Source: Zoroaster sp. YZ-2022 (taxonomy: Eukaryota; Echinodermata; Asteroidea; Forcipulatida; Zoroasteridae). Taken from it: a stretch of DNA of 64,000 bases. The DNA lies in the NCBI GenBank assembly GCA_029582265.1, contig CM055837.1, positions 2,961,148-3,025,147 of the forward strand, read 5' to 3'. Within the stretch, counting starts at the first letter, position 1. Each line of letters starts with the position of its first letter. Below the pieces are notes generated by a model. The model was not told the origin of the DNA and searched no databases. It saw only the letters and a program-made list of their open reading frames with translations. A program made the position numbers and the translations under genes. Shown here piece after piece: positions 37,188-48,676 of this stretch.

Positions 37188-37530
37188 ATAATAATAATAA
37201 TGTGTGGACGTATATAGCACACGTATCCACCAACTAAGTGGTGCTCAAGGCGCATTATATCATTACCCCTGCTCGTAAGGCTCATAAATCATTCCTGAAA
37301 CCATCTCAGCTCCCTGGGGAGTATACAGCTCAATTGCTGCCATTACAGTGCATATAGGGCTAATCAACCAACTCTGCCCTCACAGGTACCATTTAACCTC
37401 TGGGTGGAGAGAAGCAATTATGGTAAAGTGTCTTGCTCAAGGACATAAGTGTCACGGCCGGGATTTGAACCCACATTCTGCTGCTAACACCAGAACTTGA
37501 GTCCGGTAAGCTAGACTGCTCGGCCACGAG
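37188..37530 (-). mobile_element. tRNA-Leu(CAA)-headed SINE, minus strand
   Basis: Same organisation as 20667-21082, with a short (AAT)5 tail and an intact box B (GGGATTTGAACCC on the plus strand). Confidence 0.88.
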
Positions 37531-37895
37531 TCATGTGAAGTCATGTGAAGTCGTGAGACTGGGAAACTCTATACAAGGAATGCATGTATCCATTGTGAGG
37601 GCAACCTTTTGGTAATTTCTTTTTGTGCAGGGGGGGGGGGGGGATTCATAGTTGTTAAAAGTAAACAAATTAGTGATCAGTAAAAACAAACCCACAAAAA
37701 CCTAGCTGATATAAAAAAAAAAAATATGGATAGCACTTGGCTACTACTTACACCCATTTAGTAAATGTTATTGGTGGGGCTGGTGGGTGGGAGAAAACAC
37801 CTTATATTTTCCATCAAAAATAAATGTTTTAAAAATGATTACTACTTCTATTAGACTTTAAAAATAGGAAACAATTATAAAACTGTTGGTTCATC

Positions 37896-40800
37896 TCAAC
37901 TCTCACTTTGGTTCTCAATCTTCCAGATCTCGTAGAATACCCACCTGAAAGATTTAACAGTTAAGGAAATCGACAAAAATCAAAATATAGGTTCCTTGCT
38001 TTGACCCGGCACTGTGACCACGGCCCTGTGACCCTAGCAATGGGACCCTAACAATGGCGCTGTGACACCGGTGCTGTGACCACGGCCCTGTGACCCTAGC
38101 AATGGGACCGTGACCCCGGCGCTGTGACCCTGGCACGGTGACCCTAGCAATGGGACCCTAACAATGGCGCTGTGACCCTAGCTATGGGAGCCCAGCAACT
38201 GGACCCAGGAATGAATCAAACTCGGATTAATTTAATGGGTTAGTTATGTGCAGGCCTGAAGAGTGGGTACGGGGAGGGAGGTGGGGTAATTATAGAAAGA
38301 AAAATGGCTCAAAAATTATTCTTGCTGATTTCCCGATTTTTACCGTTTAAAAAAAGGTTCCACTTTCTCCAGAAAAGCTACCTCAAACTCCCATTGTCAA
38401 ACCAACCTTTGGTGGTCAGGTTGGTGTATGTTTTTTTTCCCTTCCATCTCTGTGATCTAGGTTTGAATCCCACAGAGGTCAGATTGGGTGATGTTACTTT
38501 TGGTGCCTTTGACCTGGGTTCGAATCATACCAAAGTTTTAAAAAAATGGTTCGTTTTTAGTTCCTTCCTTGCCCTGGTTGGTTTTGTCAAATTAACCCAG
38601 ATTTTTGCTCCTATAATTAAAAAATTTATATTTAATATCTTTGAACAAAGGATACAATTCCAAATAGGATGGTACGCTGACTGTCTCCTTACTGAAGTTC
38701 ACCTTGCAACTTAATTTCTCCAGTTGTTGCTCATACATTACCATAGCATCCATCATATTGGCTCCATTGCCCTTCAAAACAAATACAAAGCACTTTTAAT
38801 GAAAAGCTCTTGTTTTAACCCTCCTATGCCCAGGCTGAAATTTGGCCCAGTAAGCACCGCACCCACAGACAGTCACTTGAGTATTTTTGGTTGCATTGCC
38901 AATTGTTCACACATGTATATAAGAGTGCTTGGAGATAGTGGCAAAGTCAAACACACTTGTGTATGTCTTACAAGTTATATGCAGAGTCACACAGAGCTGT
39001 GTATGTACTGCATAAGTTACAGTCGAGTGGTTTTGGTTTGACCTCCTACCAGAGCCACATGTCCTTGCATTTATTTGAATGCACTGCACAAAGTCAATGG
39101 GTTGGGAGTGACATACAAACTTTGAGTGTCTTTGATTGTTAAACCTATAGGAGGGTTAATGACAATTATAATAAATATCAACAGAAGTCTATTACCTACA
39201 TGAAGTGTGCCACTCGTGTATTAACCTAGTCCACGGCACAGTACCAGAAGTCTGTTACCTACATGAAGTGTGCCACTCGTGTATTAACCTAGTCCATGGC
39301 ACAGTACCAGAAGTCTGTTACCTACATGAAGTGTGCCACTCGTGTATTAACCTTGTCCACGGCATAGTACTCCAAGAACAATGGATTTTGCCCATTCATG
39401 ACGTTTTGTTCCACAAACTGACATGGAAGGTCTCAAAAAGAAGCAGTGCAGTCTGGGAGACTTACCCGGCGTGTGAGAGAGCTGTATCTCGCGCATGTTC
39501 TCCCCACAGCTGATGGTTCGTCTGTGCCTAATTTTAGATCGCGTCTAGTTCTCTAGGAACTAGCTTCGCGTGGAAACAACTATCCCATGATGCCCCATGG
39601 CAGGCCAGGCAGGGGGAGCAAAACTCGTTACCAAGCTTGTTGCACGTTTGGAGTACAATGCCGTGGTGTGGCATTACTACAGGCTGGCACACTTCATGTA
39701 GGTAATAGACTTCTGATATCGAGCAATCTATCAAAGTGGGTACCAGTCCAAGGTGCATGACCACAGGTGCAGATCCAGTGTTTTGAAAAAGAGGGGAAGG
39801 GGACACATGAGGAAAAACATCAGACTAGTCCATATCAAGTGATAGAGGGCGCCTCACCTGTGTGAAGTATCTGCCAGACGGCCGAAGAACTTTCATGGAA
39901 AGATCGAGAATAAGTCGCAGGAAGTCCCACTGGTCCCCTGCAGGGAGAAACATTTGAATAATTCTTACAAAATGAGGATCTGTAGGAACGTCATCTACTC
40001 TGTAGATTACTACTCATCGAGACTGAATGTCAGCACACAAGGGTGATATTTACTCACCTCGTGGCTCTGTTGAGATGGGAACTGCTGTGAGGTCATTGAT
40101 GACATAATCAAATTGCCTGCCGTCTTGGACATATTTGTTAAGAATTGGAACACAGTCATCGACAATAACCTGCAGAGAAAGCAATCAAGTTTATCAAATG
40201 TTAACCGACAAATCACTCATCGTGTGAAAAGGGCTTAGCTAGTTAGCCATCAAGAAAGACAGCCTGCTTGTCAACCATCAAGCCAGTTGATATCAGTTGT
40301 TAGGAGGAGTCCCTGAGTTCTAATCGTTTATTTTGAATTAAAAGCCCCCCCCCAAAAAATCAACCTGAAAACAAAGCAAACTTACTTTATAATTTGACCC
40401 TTCCAGTTGATCCATAGAATCAAAGCAAATCCCTCGAAGATGTTTGATGGCTGCATCAATCACAACTTGATCAATGTGAATAGAAAGTTAAGGTAAACAC
40501 AGAACCCAGGCCTGGTCCTGACGCCCCTGACAAATGCTCCAATAGATATTCAGATATCCTAATAAAAATGTCCTTTTCTCAGGAAAATGGGGGACCGACT
40601 CATTCATACGCTTTTTACAAAATAAAAAAAAATTATAACAATTTTTTTGTCATGGGGCAGGAGGTGGGGGGGTGGATGACTAAAAAAAAAGTCTACAAAT
40701 GCTACTGCCAATGATTTGTAATAAAAGGATATTTCTATCATTGTAATCATCGCTGGATCCTGTTGACGAAGGAAATGAAGAATCCCGCCATCTCCTCCTC

Positions 40801-43800
40801 CTAAAACCAGAACGTCTTTCCCCTTGAAGTTCTCCCGGCCATTCCCTGTGATAGCCTTGGTGTACGCTAGATCACTTTCTGCCAGATCTGAAAAAATAAT
40901 TGGGAAAAATCATAGGGAAAACTGAGAATTCATGATGATTTCGGAAACTGAAGAAATTGTAAGTGAGCTTTCACAATGGATGTCCACATGGATGTCCTTT
41001 TGCCATTGCTCTCTCTGTCGGCGTATTTAATTTGTTGCTTAATGTTGTCTTTTTCGTTCTTTTCCGTCCTAACTTGCTTCAGCGGCCCTCTAGTGGTGTA
41101 ACGGGGCGGGGAGGTGGGGGTGTAAAGAGGTATATAATGTTTAGTGAGTTTCTTGTGGTAGGATGGCCTTGTAGAGGTGCTGGTCACCTGTTCTATCTTA
41201 CCACTCACTGGCTTTGTTTAACATGAATTTTTGTGTATTTGTAGTTTATTAGGGTTTGGTTTTATATTTAATTGATGTAATCTGATTGCCAGTGTAAAAT
41301 GTAATAAAATAAAAATAAATAAAAATAAAAAACAATGTGTATCTGAACTGAAACTTTAAAGGGACAGTATCATCACGATCAGATCCGACTTTGAACAGGG
41401 CATGGAATCGGTGTCCTAGTTTAAGATGAACACAGTGAATGATTATTACTGGCTCATTTATGCAGCAGCAACGGTAATATGACATTATCATGCGGGGTAT
41501 TATTTTCAGTCACTGAGTTAACCCTCCTACTGTTTGACCATTTGAAACCATTCAAAATTTCCACTTACCAAAATGCCCATTGGTTTTGTACACACATGGT
41601 GATACCATTTGAACAGTGTTGGTAGCAAGCTTTACTACCATTCAAATCCATTCAAATGCATAGAGGGTCCATTGATTCACCACTTAGAAGTATCCAAACA
41701 AGGTTTTGTATTAGCTGTACTGCCATTTGGAAAGATCCAACCAAGGTTTTGTATTAGCTGACCTACCATTCAAAACCATTTGGGGGAATCAATACTGTAC
41801 ACAGGTAAAACTTGTAGCTTTGCATGGTGAGGATGATAAGTAAGACTAATTGCGGTGACACCATGTGGAATCTCAATTGAGTAGTAATTAGTTCTGAAAA
41901 GAACTGGAGTACAACTCGACGTTTCGATCAGTATGCTCTGATCGTCCTCAGGAGAATGCCGGACTCTGGAAAATGCTGCTGCTTAAGTAGGCTGCTGGAG
42001 GATCATCCCATGAATGGATGCTGGAGGATTAGTTATGAGGCGCGAGGCGAAACTGAGACTATGGGACTAGGATCCTAGGGGTTGGGGGAGGAGTGTGTGC
42101 TCACTGAACTGAATCAGTTGTTAACAAGCACAGGGAAGGAGGGTGGTTGACTGAGGATATAGGGATCCCTCAGTCTGGGGTGGGTTATGGACTTTGGATA
42201 TAGAAGATCCTTCAGTCTGTAGTATAGGTGCCAAATGTCGCTGATGAAGAAACCGGCTGTGTCCTGTGGCACAGTGGTCGTGCTTTACGATCTCGATGGC
42301 CTCTCTGATGCGCCTGGGGTGCCATGCGTCGATGGGTGTGATGAGTTGGGCTGCCTGCCAGTCGATTTGGTGGTCCTTGATGTGCGAGTGCTTGACGATG
42401 GCGGACTTCTCGAAATCTCCTCTGCGGCCGTGTGCTCGGTGTTCCTTCAATCTGATGGGGAGGTTGCTTTGCTTTCGCCGATGTACACCTTACACTCACA
42501 GGGATCCGTAGACTCTCGCCTGTTGTTTGGGTCCGTTTGTCCTTGTGGGTATATCCTAAGTCAACCACCCTCCTTCCTGTGCTTGTTAACAACTGATTCA
42601 GTTCAGTGAGCACACCCTTCCCCCCAACCCCTAGGATCCTAGTCCCATAGTCTCACAGTTTCTCGCCTTCGCGCGCCAATCTAACTAATCCTCCAGCATC
42701 CATTCATGGGATGATCCTCCAGCAGCCTACTTAAGCAGCAGCATTTTCCAGAGTCCGGTATTCTTCCTGAGGACCATCAGAGCATACTGATCGAACGTCG
42801 AGTTGTACTCCAGTTCTTTTCAGAACTAATTACTACTCAATTGAGATTCCACATGGTGTCACCGCAATTAGTCTTACTTATCATCCTCACCATGCAAAGC
42901 TACAAGTTTTACCTATCTACGCCCACGGGAGCATACCACTACTAAGGTTCGGTCGTTTGAACGGGCCGATCAGACGCCCTAAACTCATGAACAACCTCGC
43001 CTTCCTGAAACGATGCCGAGACTCCAACCTTATCCCGCCCAGGCTACAGCTCCATGACCCAGTTCGCAGCCTCCGTTCCCGCCGCATCCCACGCTCAGCC
43101 AGCGCCTCGCTGTGAGAGGATCGCCTCCACACGCTCCTCCCTCGCCGACACCGACCGCAGTCTATCCCCACCTAGAAGACGGATTTCGTGACATCGCCCA
43201 CCCCGAGGACTTCGAGAAAGTCACCACCGCGCCGTCGCCTTTCGAGCAGACACGTGTTCACCACCACCCGCGGAAGCAGATCAGCAAGTTTTTCGCGACT
43301 TCAACGATTGGACACGGGATCATCTATATCCCTATTCCCCGCCGTTCACCCGGTCCAAGGATCCTCTATCCCCACCCATCATCCGACTCTGGAGTCCTGG
43401 AGACTCCCATATCTCACTCCAACCGCGCTTCTAGCAGACTGGATACGGGATCTTCTACATCCCTATTCCCCAATGTCACACGGTCTGAGGGATCCCTGTA
43501 TCCCCACGACCTTCTGACTCGAGTCTTGGAGATCTTCTACATCTCGCTCCAACCGCGCTCAAGTAAACCTACGGATCTACATCCCTAAGGCAACCTCACA
43601 CCTCCGCCACAGGACTGCGTTCCAGAAACACACCGTCGTCAACCTCAGCCAACGACCTCACTCCTATCGAAACATCAGCAGCTGTCACTGGGAATGAATT
43701 TAGCCTCACACCCAAATCCATTCCAAGGAAGAAATCATCCAGTCAGTTGAGCCAGCCCCGACGACTCAACAAAACAGCAGCTGATGACGTCAGACTACAG

Positions 43801-46800
43801 ATGAGCGATGTTCTCGTAGCCAAGCCAGCCAAGCCCAACCTCCAAGGGAGAACTTTCTGCTTACAGGACATCCGACGAGACAGCTCCATCCACATCCTCA
43901 CCGCAGACAAAGGCAACGCTACAGTCATCATGGACCGAGCACAACACAATGACAAGGTAAGTCACATTTTATTATCCGATTCATACCGCCCTCAAGAAGA
44001 ACCCCATCCCATCCATAGAGAAAAGAGTAGCTAGCAAACTCCTTGCCCTCCCACCGTGTCAGGTGGCCTCTCCATCCAACTCTACCGACATCTCAGACCA
44101 TCCAGCTCATCCTGCCCTAGGTTCTTTGGCCAGCCGAAGATTCACAAACCTGATGTTCCTCTCCTCGCCTCATTGTCGCCTCCAGAGGTTCACCTACGTA
44201 CAACACAGCCCGTCATTTAGCTAAGATCCTCCGACCCTTGGTGGGTCTCACTCAACACCATGTGTCCAACTCCAGTCAGTTCGTTGAGATCACCCGTGGC
44301 CTCACACTTCAACCCAGCGACATCCTGGTTAGTTTTGATGTTGTCTCCCTATTCACCAATGTCCCAACTACAGAGACATGCCTCCTGGTGAGGGACAGAC
44401 TCGTACAAGATCTTTCTCTTGATGATCGCACATCACTCACCCCGGACCAAATTCATGATTTGCTACTAACATGTGTTTCTTCAAGTTGTTTTCAGTTTCA
44501 GGGCAAGTTCTACGAGCAGACAGCTGGGACCTCCATGGGATCTCCTTTATCCCCGGTCCTTGCTGATATTTTCATGGAAGAGTTTGAAAACTCTTCCCTC
44601 AACACCGCCGACCTCCAGCCCAAGCTGTGGCTCCGATACGTGGATGACACCTTTGTGGTTTGGCCACACGGCAGAGACACACTCCAGGATTTTCTACAAC
44701 ATCTAAACCAGCAACACCCGAGCATCAAGTTCACCATGGAAACGGAAGAAGATGACAAGATCGCGTTCCTTGATGTTGGCATGTCCAGAAACCCAGACGG
44801 CTCCCTACACCACAACGCCTACAGAAAGCCCACGCACACAGATCGGTACCTGAACCAGCGCTCCTTCCATCATCCAAGCATCAAGTCATCAGTCAACCGT
44901 GACGGCTGCATAACGCGCCTACAACCTTCCCAAGGAACTACAGCACATCCGAACTACCCTCAAACGCAACGGTTACAATCACAACAAGATCAGCACAGCG
45001 GCTGGTTCCAAACTCCAAAAGCAAGGTAAGTGATCTAACCTCTCTGCTTGTCTCCCCTATCTAGGTTCGACGCCTCACAAACCACAACGCATCCTCCGAC
45101 AAGCAGGCATCGATGTGTTCCACTCAGCCCCAGCAAACTCAGGACTTCTACATACCCACAAGGACAAACCGGACCCAAACAACAGAGCGGAGTTCTACCG
45201 ATCCCCTGTGAGTGCGGTAAGGTGTACATCGGCGAAACAAAACGCAACCTCCCCATCAGATTGAAGGAACACCGAGCACACGGCCGCAGAGGAGATTTCG
45301 AGAAGTCCGCCATCGCCAAGCACTCGCACATCAAGGACCACCAAATCGACTGGCAGGCAGCCCAACTCATCACACCCATCGACGCATGGCACCCCAGACG
45401 CATCAGAGAGGCCATCGAGATCGACAAACACGACACTGTGCCACAGGACATCGGTTTCTTCATCAGCGACATTTGGCGACCTATACTACAGACTGAAGGA
45501 TCTTCTATATCCAAAGTCCATAACCCACCCCAGACTGAGGGATCCCCTATATCCTAAGTCAACCACCCTCCTTCCCCTGTGCTTGTTAACAACTGATTCA
45601 GTTCAGTGAGCACACACTCCTCTCCCCCAACCCCTAGGATCCTAGTCCCATAGTCTCACAGTTTCCCGCCTGCGCGCCTCAACGAACTAATCCTCCAGCA
45701 TCCATTCATGGGATGATCCTCCAGCAGCCTACTTAAGCAGCAGCATTTTCCAGAGTCCGGCATTCTCCTGAGGACGATCAGAGCATACTGATCGAAACGT
45801 CGAGTTGTACTCCAGTTCTTTTCAGAACTAATTACTACTCAATTGAGATTCCACATGGTGTCACCGCAATTAGTCTTACTTAATACTGTACACAGTTATT
45901 TCACCATTCAAAACCACAAAAGCGAATGGTTTCAAATGGTGGATCAACTTGTATGAAAAAGGTACCAGAAGTAGGAGGGTTAATCTAAAACTAAAACTCT
46001 GTTGATTGTGATGATATTTCAACAAAATTGTTTCCTAGCCTTAAGTTAATATGTACGTCTTTCCAAATTTCTCAATAATTTCAGAATGAATAGAATACAC
46101 TCACTTGGGTCATTGTCAAGGATGAGCATGTTGCCATACATGTTAGAATGTAAAATCTTGATGTTCTGGTATTCAGAGTCTTCTTCAAATACCACTTTAT
46201 CAAAGTCATACTCAACTAGACGATTGTCGACAGTTGTCCAGTAAACATCACAAGAACCTCCGCGCCGGATTTTCGGAAACCTTTAGGAGAAAACAAAATT
46301 ATTAGGATGGGCAAGTTTGACTGTTTATTGTAAAAAAATACTAACATTGGAAACAATTTAAATTCTGATTTGGTTTTCTTTTTTTAAATGCATTCCATGC
46401 CATGGCATAGTTTGTTTTGTCTAAACTTGTCAAAATTTTGAGATAAAATGATGATTTAAACCAATATGAGGTACGTTGATGAAAATGACATCATAACAAA
46501 AATAATACAAAGTACAGCCAACAGAGGGCGCTTTCGTTTTTAGCACAAGTGTGTTAAATGTTAAATATCAGCGTGGTGGATGTGAATTATTTAAAAGCAT
46601 GTTTTTTCCTTCAATGATTACAAAAGTACACAATTGTTTTCAAAGTCATTTCTATAACAATATCAACTTTCAGGTTTTTCTATGATAAATATAAACCATA
46701 CCTGAAACAAAATCTTCATAAACTCTGACCTTTTTGATTTCTTGGAACCAATGAGTGTAGCTAGTTTCTTCTGCATGTCACATGATTGTTCTTCAGTCAG

Positions 46801-48676
46801 TCTGGTATCCACGTTCTCTTGCACATTGACAGTAATGAGGCCTTCTGGGTAACACTGCACTACCACTGACCTAGATACAAATACATCAATTGTATTCAGT
46901 CTTCAGGAAGTATAAACTCCACTCTACTCTTGTTGGACAATTGAGTACTATTTTCCAACGGAATCCAACAAAATTAATGATTACTCCAAAATTCAGAACA
47001 ATCCAACAAATTTATAATGACTTTCAAATCCAATAAATTAATGTTGATTTCCAAAGCCAACAAATTTAAAAGACTTTCTTATCCAATGATTTATATTGAC
47101 TTCATAAATGATCAAAAATATTAACGAGTTGACTTCCAATTACCAAACCCAACATTATCCAACAAACAATAACATGTTGGATTTGGCAAGGTTTTATAGG
47201 TGTTGTAAATACCTTCCATCCTGTCCAGTGAAATATGGATTTACAGTAATATGAATAAAATTTGTATTTGATATAAAACTATTAACAACACAGGCGATAA
47301 GTACATCTGTAATAATAAACCGACAATGATTTATGTCGACTTCCTGTCCAAATATTTATGTTTAGTTCACTTTCAAAACATATAATAAATTGTTGGATTT
47401 GGCATGGTGCTTTAAATACCTTCCATCCCGTCCAGTGTACAGTGTCAGGTTGCTTCCGTTTGCTCCAAACTCTACGGTGTGTGGAGAACCGTCAAATCCT
47501 TCAGTACAGAATATGTCACTCATTCCTTGTTGCACCGTTTTCCAATCCACTGCAAAAACAAACCAGAAAAAAAACACACAAAAAAAAACACCAGATTATC
47601 TTCTGATTGTTCTGTTGTGGCAGACTTCGAATAAAGAAAGAATGTTGATAGATGATAGCTGCCACTGTTCTCGCAAACTATGACAAATATCACTAGGTTT
47701 CCTGTAAAATATGACAGAGGACAAACTAAAGAAGAGGAAAATGTAGTCAAGTGTTGTTTAGAAAAAATATTTTGAGCAATGAATTCATGGACAAATCAGT
47801 GAGATGTTGGCCATTTTGTCGTCTGCTAAAAACACATGCTTAGACATTATGCAAAAGTGGCGGTTGGGTTTGACATTCATTCCATCTGCAGTTGCTACCT
47901 ATGTAACGAACACTAAACCTAAAATCAAACCTACACACTCCAGACCAACTAGTGTGACAATACCAAGAGTCATCTATCTACCAAGAGTAACTTCTTACCA
48001 TGGGACTATGAGACCATGCAACAGGGTCATAGTCGAGAACAACAATGTTTTCAACAATCTGTAATTACCGACTAATTATCTTGGAGTACCTATAGAATGC
48101 AGGGCCAAATTTTTCCCTTTTTCTGAATTTGACCTAGGAACTGCAGTTGTGTATTTTTAAGTCAGATTACGTAAATTTATAAGAAGTAACATTCGGTGTG
48201 GCCCTGCATTCTATAGTTGTTCCATTATCTTTGGATGCCCAAACATACCCCTCCCCCTCCCCAAGACAACATGTGTGCATTTTACTTCACGGGTCACCAT
48301 CTCCCATTTATTTATAAAAATAAAAGACTTATACACACAAATACGGAAAGAATGTCGTATCCGGCCGCCACTTTTTAAGGGCTTTTTTGGATTTTTTTTG
48401 CAACCACTAACCAGTTTAAAAAAATCATTCTATCGATTTTTGGTGGTACAGAAAGCGAAAACTATCTTTAAAATCCACTTTTATGATGGTTTTCGGACTT
48501 GATTTCCCTTCTAAAAAAATCCTCCCCTTCAGAAAATAGAAGGATCCTATTATAGTTGCCACTACGCAATAGTGGCGGCCAGATACGACATTCTACCCGC
48601 CCGGGGTCCAATGCTTACCTGGATTTAGATAAACCTGCGGTGAAACATCGAAGTTGAATAGTGTAGTCAACGCCAT
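37896..48676 (-). CDS. SMS: Spermine synthase
   Basis: Cytosolic aminopropyltransferase that converts spermidine plus decarboxylated SAM to spermine. Ten coding exons on the minus strand: 48676-48619, 47549-47420, 46870-46730, 46280-46105, 40887-40733, 40475-40386, 40169-40058, 39937-39858, 38771-38656 and 37944-37896. All phases agree; 368 residues (human 366). Landmarks: an N-terminal AdoMetDC-like domain ([20 protein letters not shown]), the central [33 protein letters not shown], the dcSAM-binding [19 protein letters not shown], the catalytic-region [40 protein letters not shown]. Intron 5 is a U12 AT-AC intron and intron 9 a U12 GT-AG intron. Intron 4 carries a nested transposon stack. 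No lesion is seen. Confidence 0.96.
37945..38655 (-). other. U12-type (minor spliceosome) GT-AG intron, SMS intron 9
   Basis: Minus-strand donor GTATCCTTT directly after GAATT; branch-site TTCCTTAAC at 37968-37960; acceptor TTTCAG 16 nt downstream. Both motifs match the minor-spliceosome consensus exactly. The intron contains a 21-22-bp minisatellite (37990-38205; CTGTGACCCTAGCAATGGGA). Confidence 0.9.
38819..39155. mobile_element. TTAA-flanked MITE, CCCTCCTAT terminus, family D
   Basis: TTAA at 38815-38818 and 39156-39159. CCCTCCTATGCCCAGGCTGA at the left and AACCTATAGGAGGG at the right. The interior is rich in GAGTG/CACT words. A truncated second copy begins at 32276. Lies in SMS intron 8, about 47 nt from exon 9's acceptor. 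Confidence 0.8.
39186..39365. repeat. 63/64-bp triplication in SMS intron 8
   Basis: AGAAGTCTGTTACCTACATG, AAGTGTGCCACTCGTGTATT, AACCTAGTCCATGGCACAGT repeated three times. An inverted single copy (GCACACTTCATGTAGGTAAT) is at about 39685-39715. Confidence 0.9.
40476..40732 (-). other. U12-type AT-AC intron, SMS intron 5
   Basis: The minus-strand intron begins ATATCCTTTT right after the GAA codon and ends TTCTATTCAC before ATTGATCAAG. Branch site TTTACCTTAAC at 40497-40487, branch A about 12 nt from the AC end. No GT donor or AG acceptor gives the required MIE-IDQ junction, so the AT-AC reading is forced by the protein. Confidence 0.92.
41915..41954 (-). ncRNA. Type I hammerhead ribozyme motif (intact core), inverted LTR
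   Basis: Minus strand: stem I CTC, core CTGAGGA, one extra C, stem II GATCAG/CTGATC, GAA, then ACGTC and stem I GAG. Predicted cleavage is 3' of GTC. Stem III is just the loop-less ACGT palindrome, as in the minimal hammerheads described for Penelope-like elements, which are thought to act as dimers. Confidence 0.8.
42765..42803 (+). ncRNA. Decayed hammerhead motif, direct LTR
   Basis: Same architecture as the flanking copies, but one A is lost from GAAAC (GAACGTC) and one stem II pair is broken (CCATCAG). Predicted inactive. Confidence 0.7.
42914..45556 (+). pseudogene. Penelope-like RT and GIY-YIG endonuclease, frameshifted
   Basis: Fragments in different frames: an N-terminal domain ([20 protein letters not shown]), RT motifs ([12 protein letters not shown], then [13 protein letters not shown]), the longest RT frame at 44238-45029 with [34 protein letters not shown] and the catalytic [11 protein letters not shown], and a GIY-YIG nuclease at about 45190-45440 ([20 protein letters not shown]). 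At least four frame changes and in-frame stops make it inactive. A short internal duplication lies at 43310-43560. The RT plus GIY-YIG combination defines Penelope-like elements. Confidence 0.88.
45765..45804 (+). ncRNA. Type I hammerhead ribozyme motif (intact core), 3' LTR
   Basis: Identical in core to the 41915-41954 motif: CTC, CTGAGGA, GATCAG/CTGATC stem, GAAACGTC, GAG. Followed by a GTTCTTTTCAGAAC hairpin and the conserved LTR end. Confidence 0.8.
46900..47240. repeat. Degenerate tandem repeats and duplicated exon 2 donor in SMS intron 2
   Basis: Approximately 40-bp units of the type TCCAACAAATTTATAATGAC. At 47205-47235 there is a second copy of the end of SMS exon 2 with its splice donor (minus strand GGACAGGATGGAAGGTATTT), 207 bp inside the intron. 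Confidence 0.75.
48345..48597. mobile_element. MITE with GGAAAGAATGTCGTATCC terminus
   Basis: Inverted ends GGAAAGAATGTCGTATCCGG and CCAGATACGACATTCTACC. The interior is nearly identical to part of 27768-28199. Lies in SMS intron 1, 22 bp from the exon 1 donor. Confidence 0.85.

Larger units (their letters stand above)
41805..45881 (+). mobile_element. Penelope-like retroelement with hammerhead-bearing LTRs and inverted 5' segment
   Basis: Flanked by the 14-bp duplication AATACTGTACACAG (41791-41804 and 45882-45895); the empty site is at 24428 in the intact family A copy. Layout: 41805-42545 is an inverted piece (leader start, LTR and end of the endonuclease frame, minus strand); 42545-42913 is a direct LTR copy; 42914-45556 is the coding region; 45557-45881 is the 3' LTR ending CTTACTT. 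The inverted piece joins endonuclease end, LTR and leader start, as would be expected if a tandem or circular template was copied. Confidence 0.9.
41522..45979. mobile_element. Middle layer: family A TTAA MITE, split by Penelope-like element
   Basis: TTAA duplicated at 41518-41521 and 45980-45983. Left part 41522-41804 and right part 45896-45979 together correspond to the intact copy at 24170-24524. Confidence 0.9.
41355..46018. mobile_element. Outer MITE of a three-level nest (AAAGGGACAGTATC family)
   Basis: Left half 41355-41521 (TTTAAAGGGACAGTATCATC to CACTGAGTTAA); right half 45980-46018 (TTAATCTAAAACTAAAACTC, GATTGTGATGATATT). The joining sequence GAGTTAATCTAAAACT is seen uninterrupted in the copy at about 8100. 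Split by the family A MITE. Confidence 0.85.

Noticed and set aside
38304..38714. 136-codon plus-strand frame overlapping SMS intron 9 and exon 9
   Set aside because: Antisense shadow of SMS and low-complexity intronic sequence, no recognisable domain.
42121..42613. Minus-strand gene with GIY-YIG-like sequence
   Set aside because: It is the inverted duplicate of the Penelope-like element's 3' end, with frameshifts, and not a separate gene.
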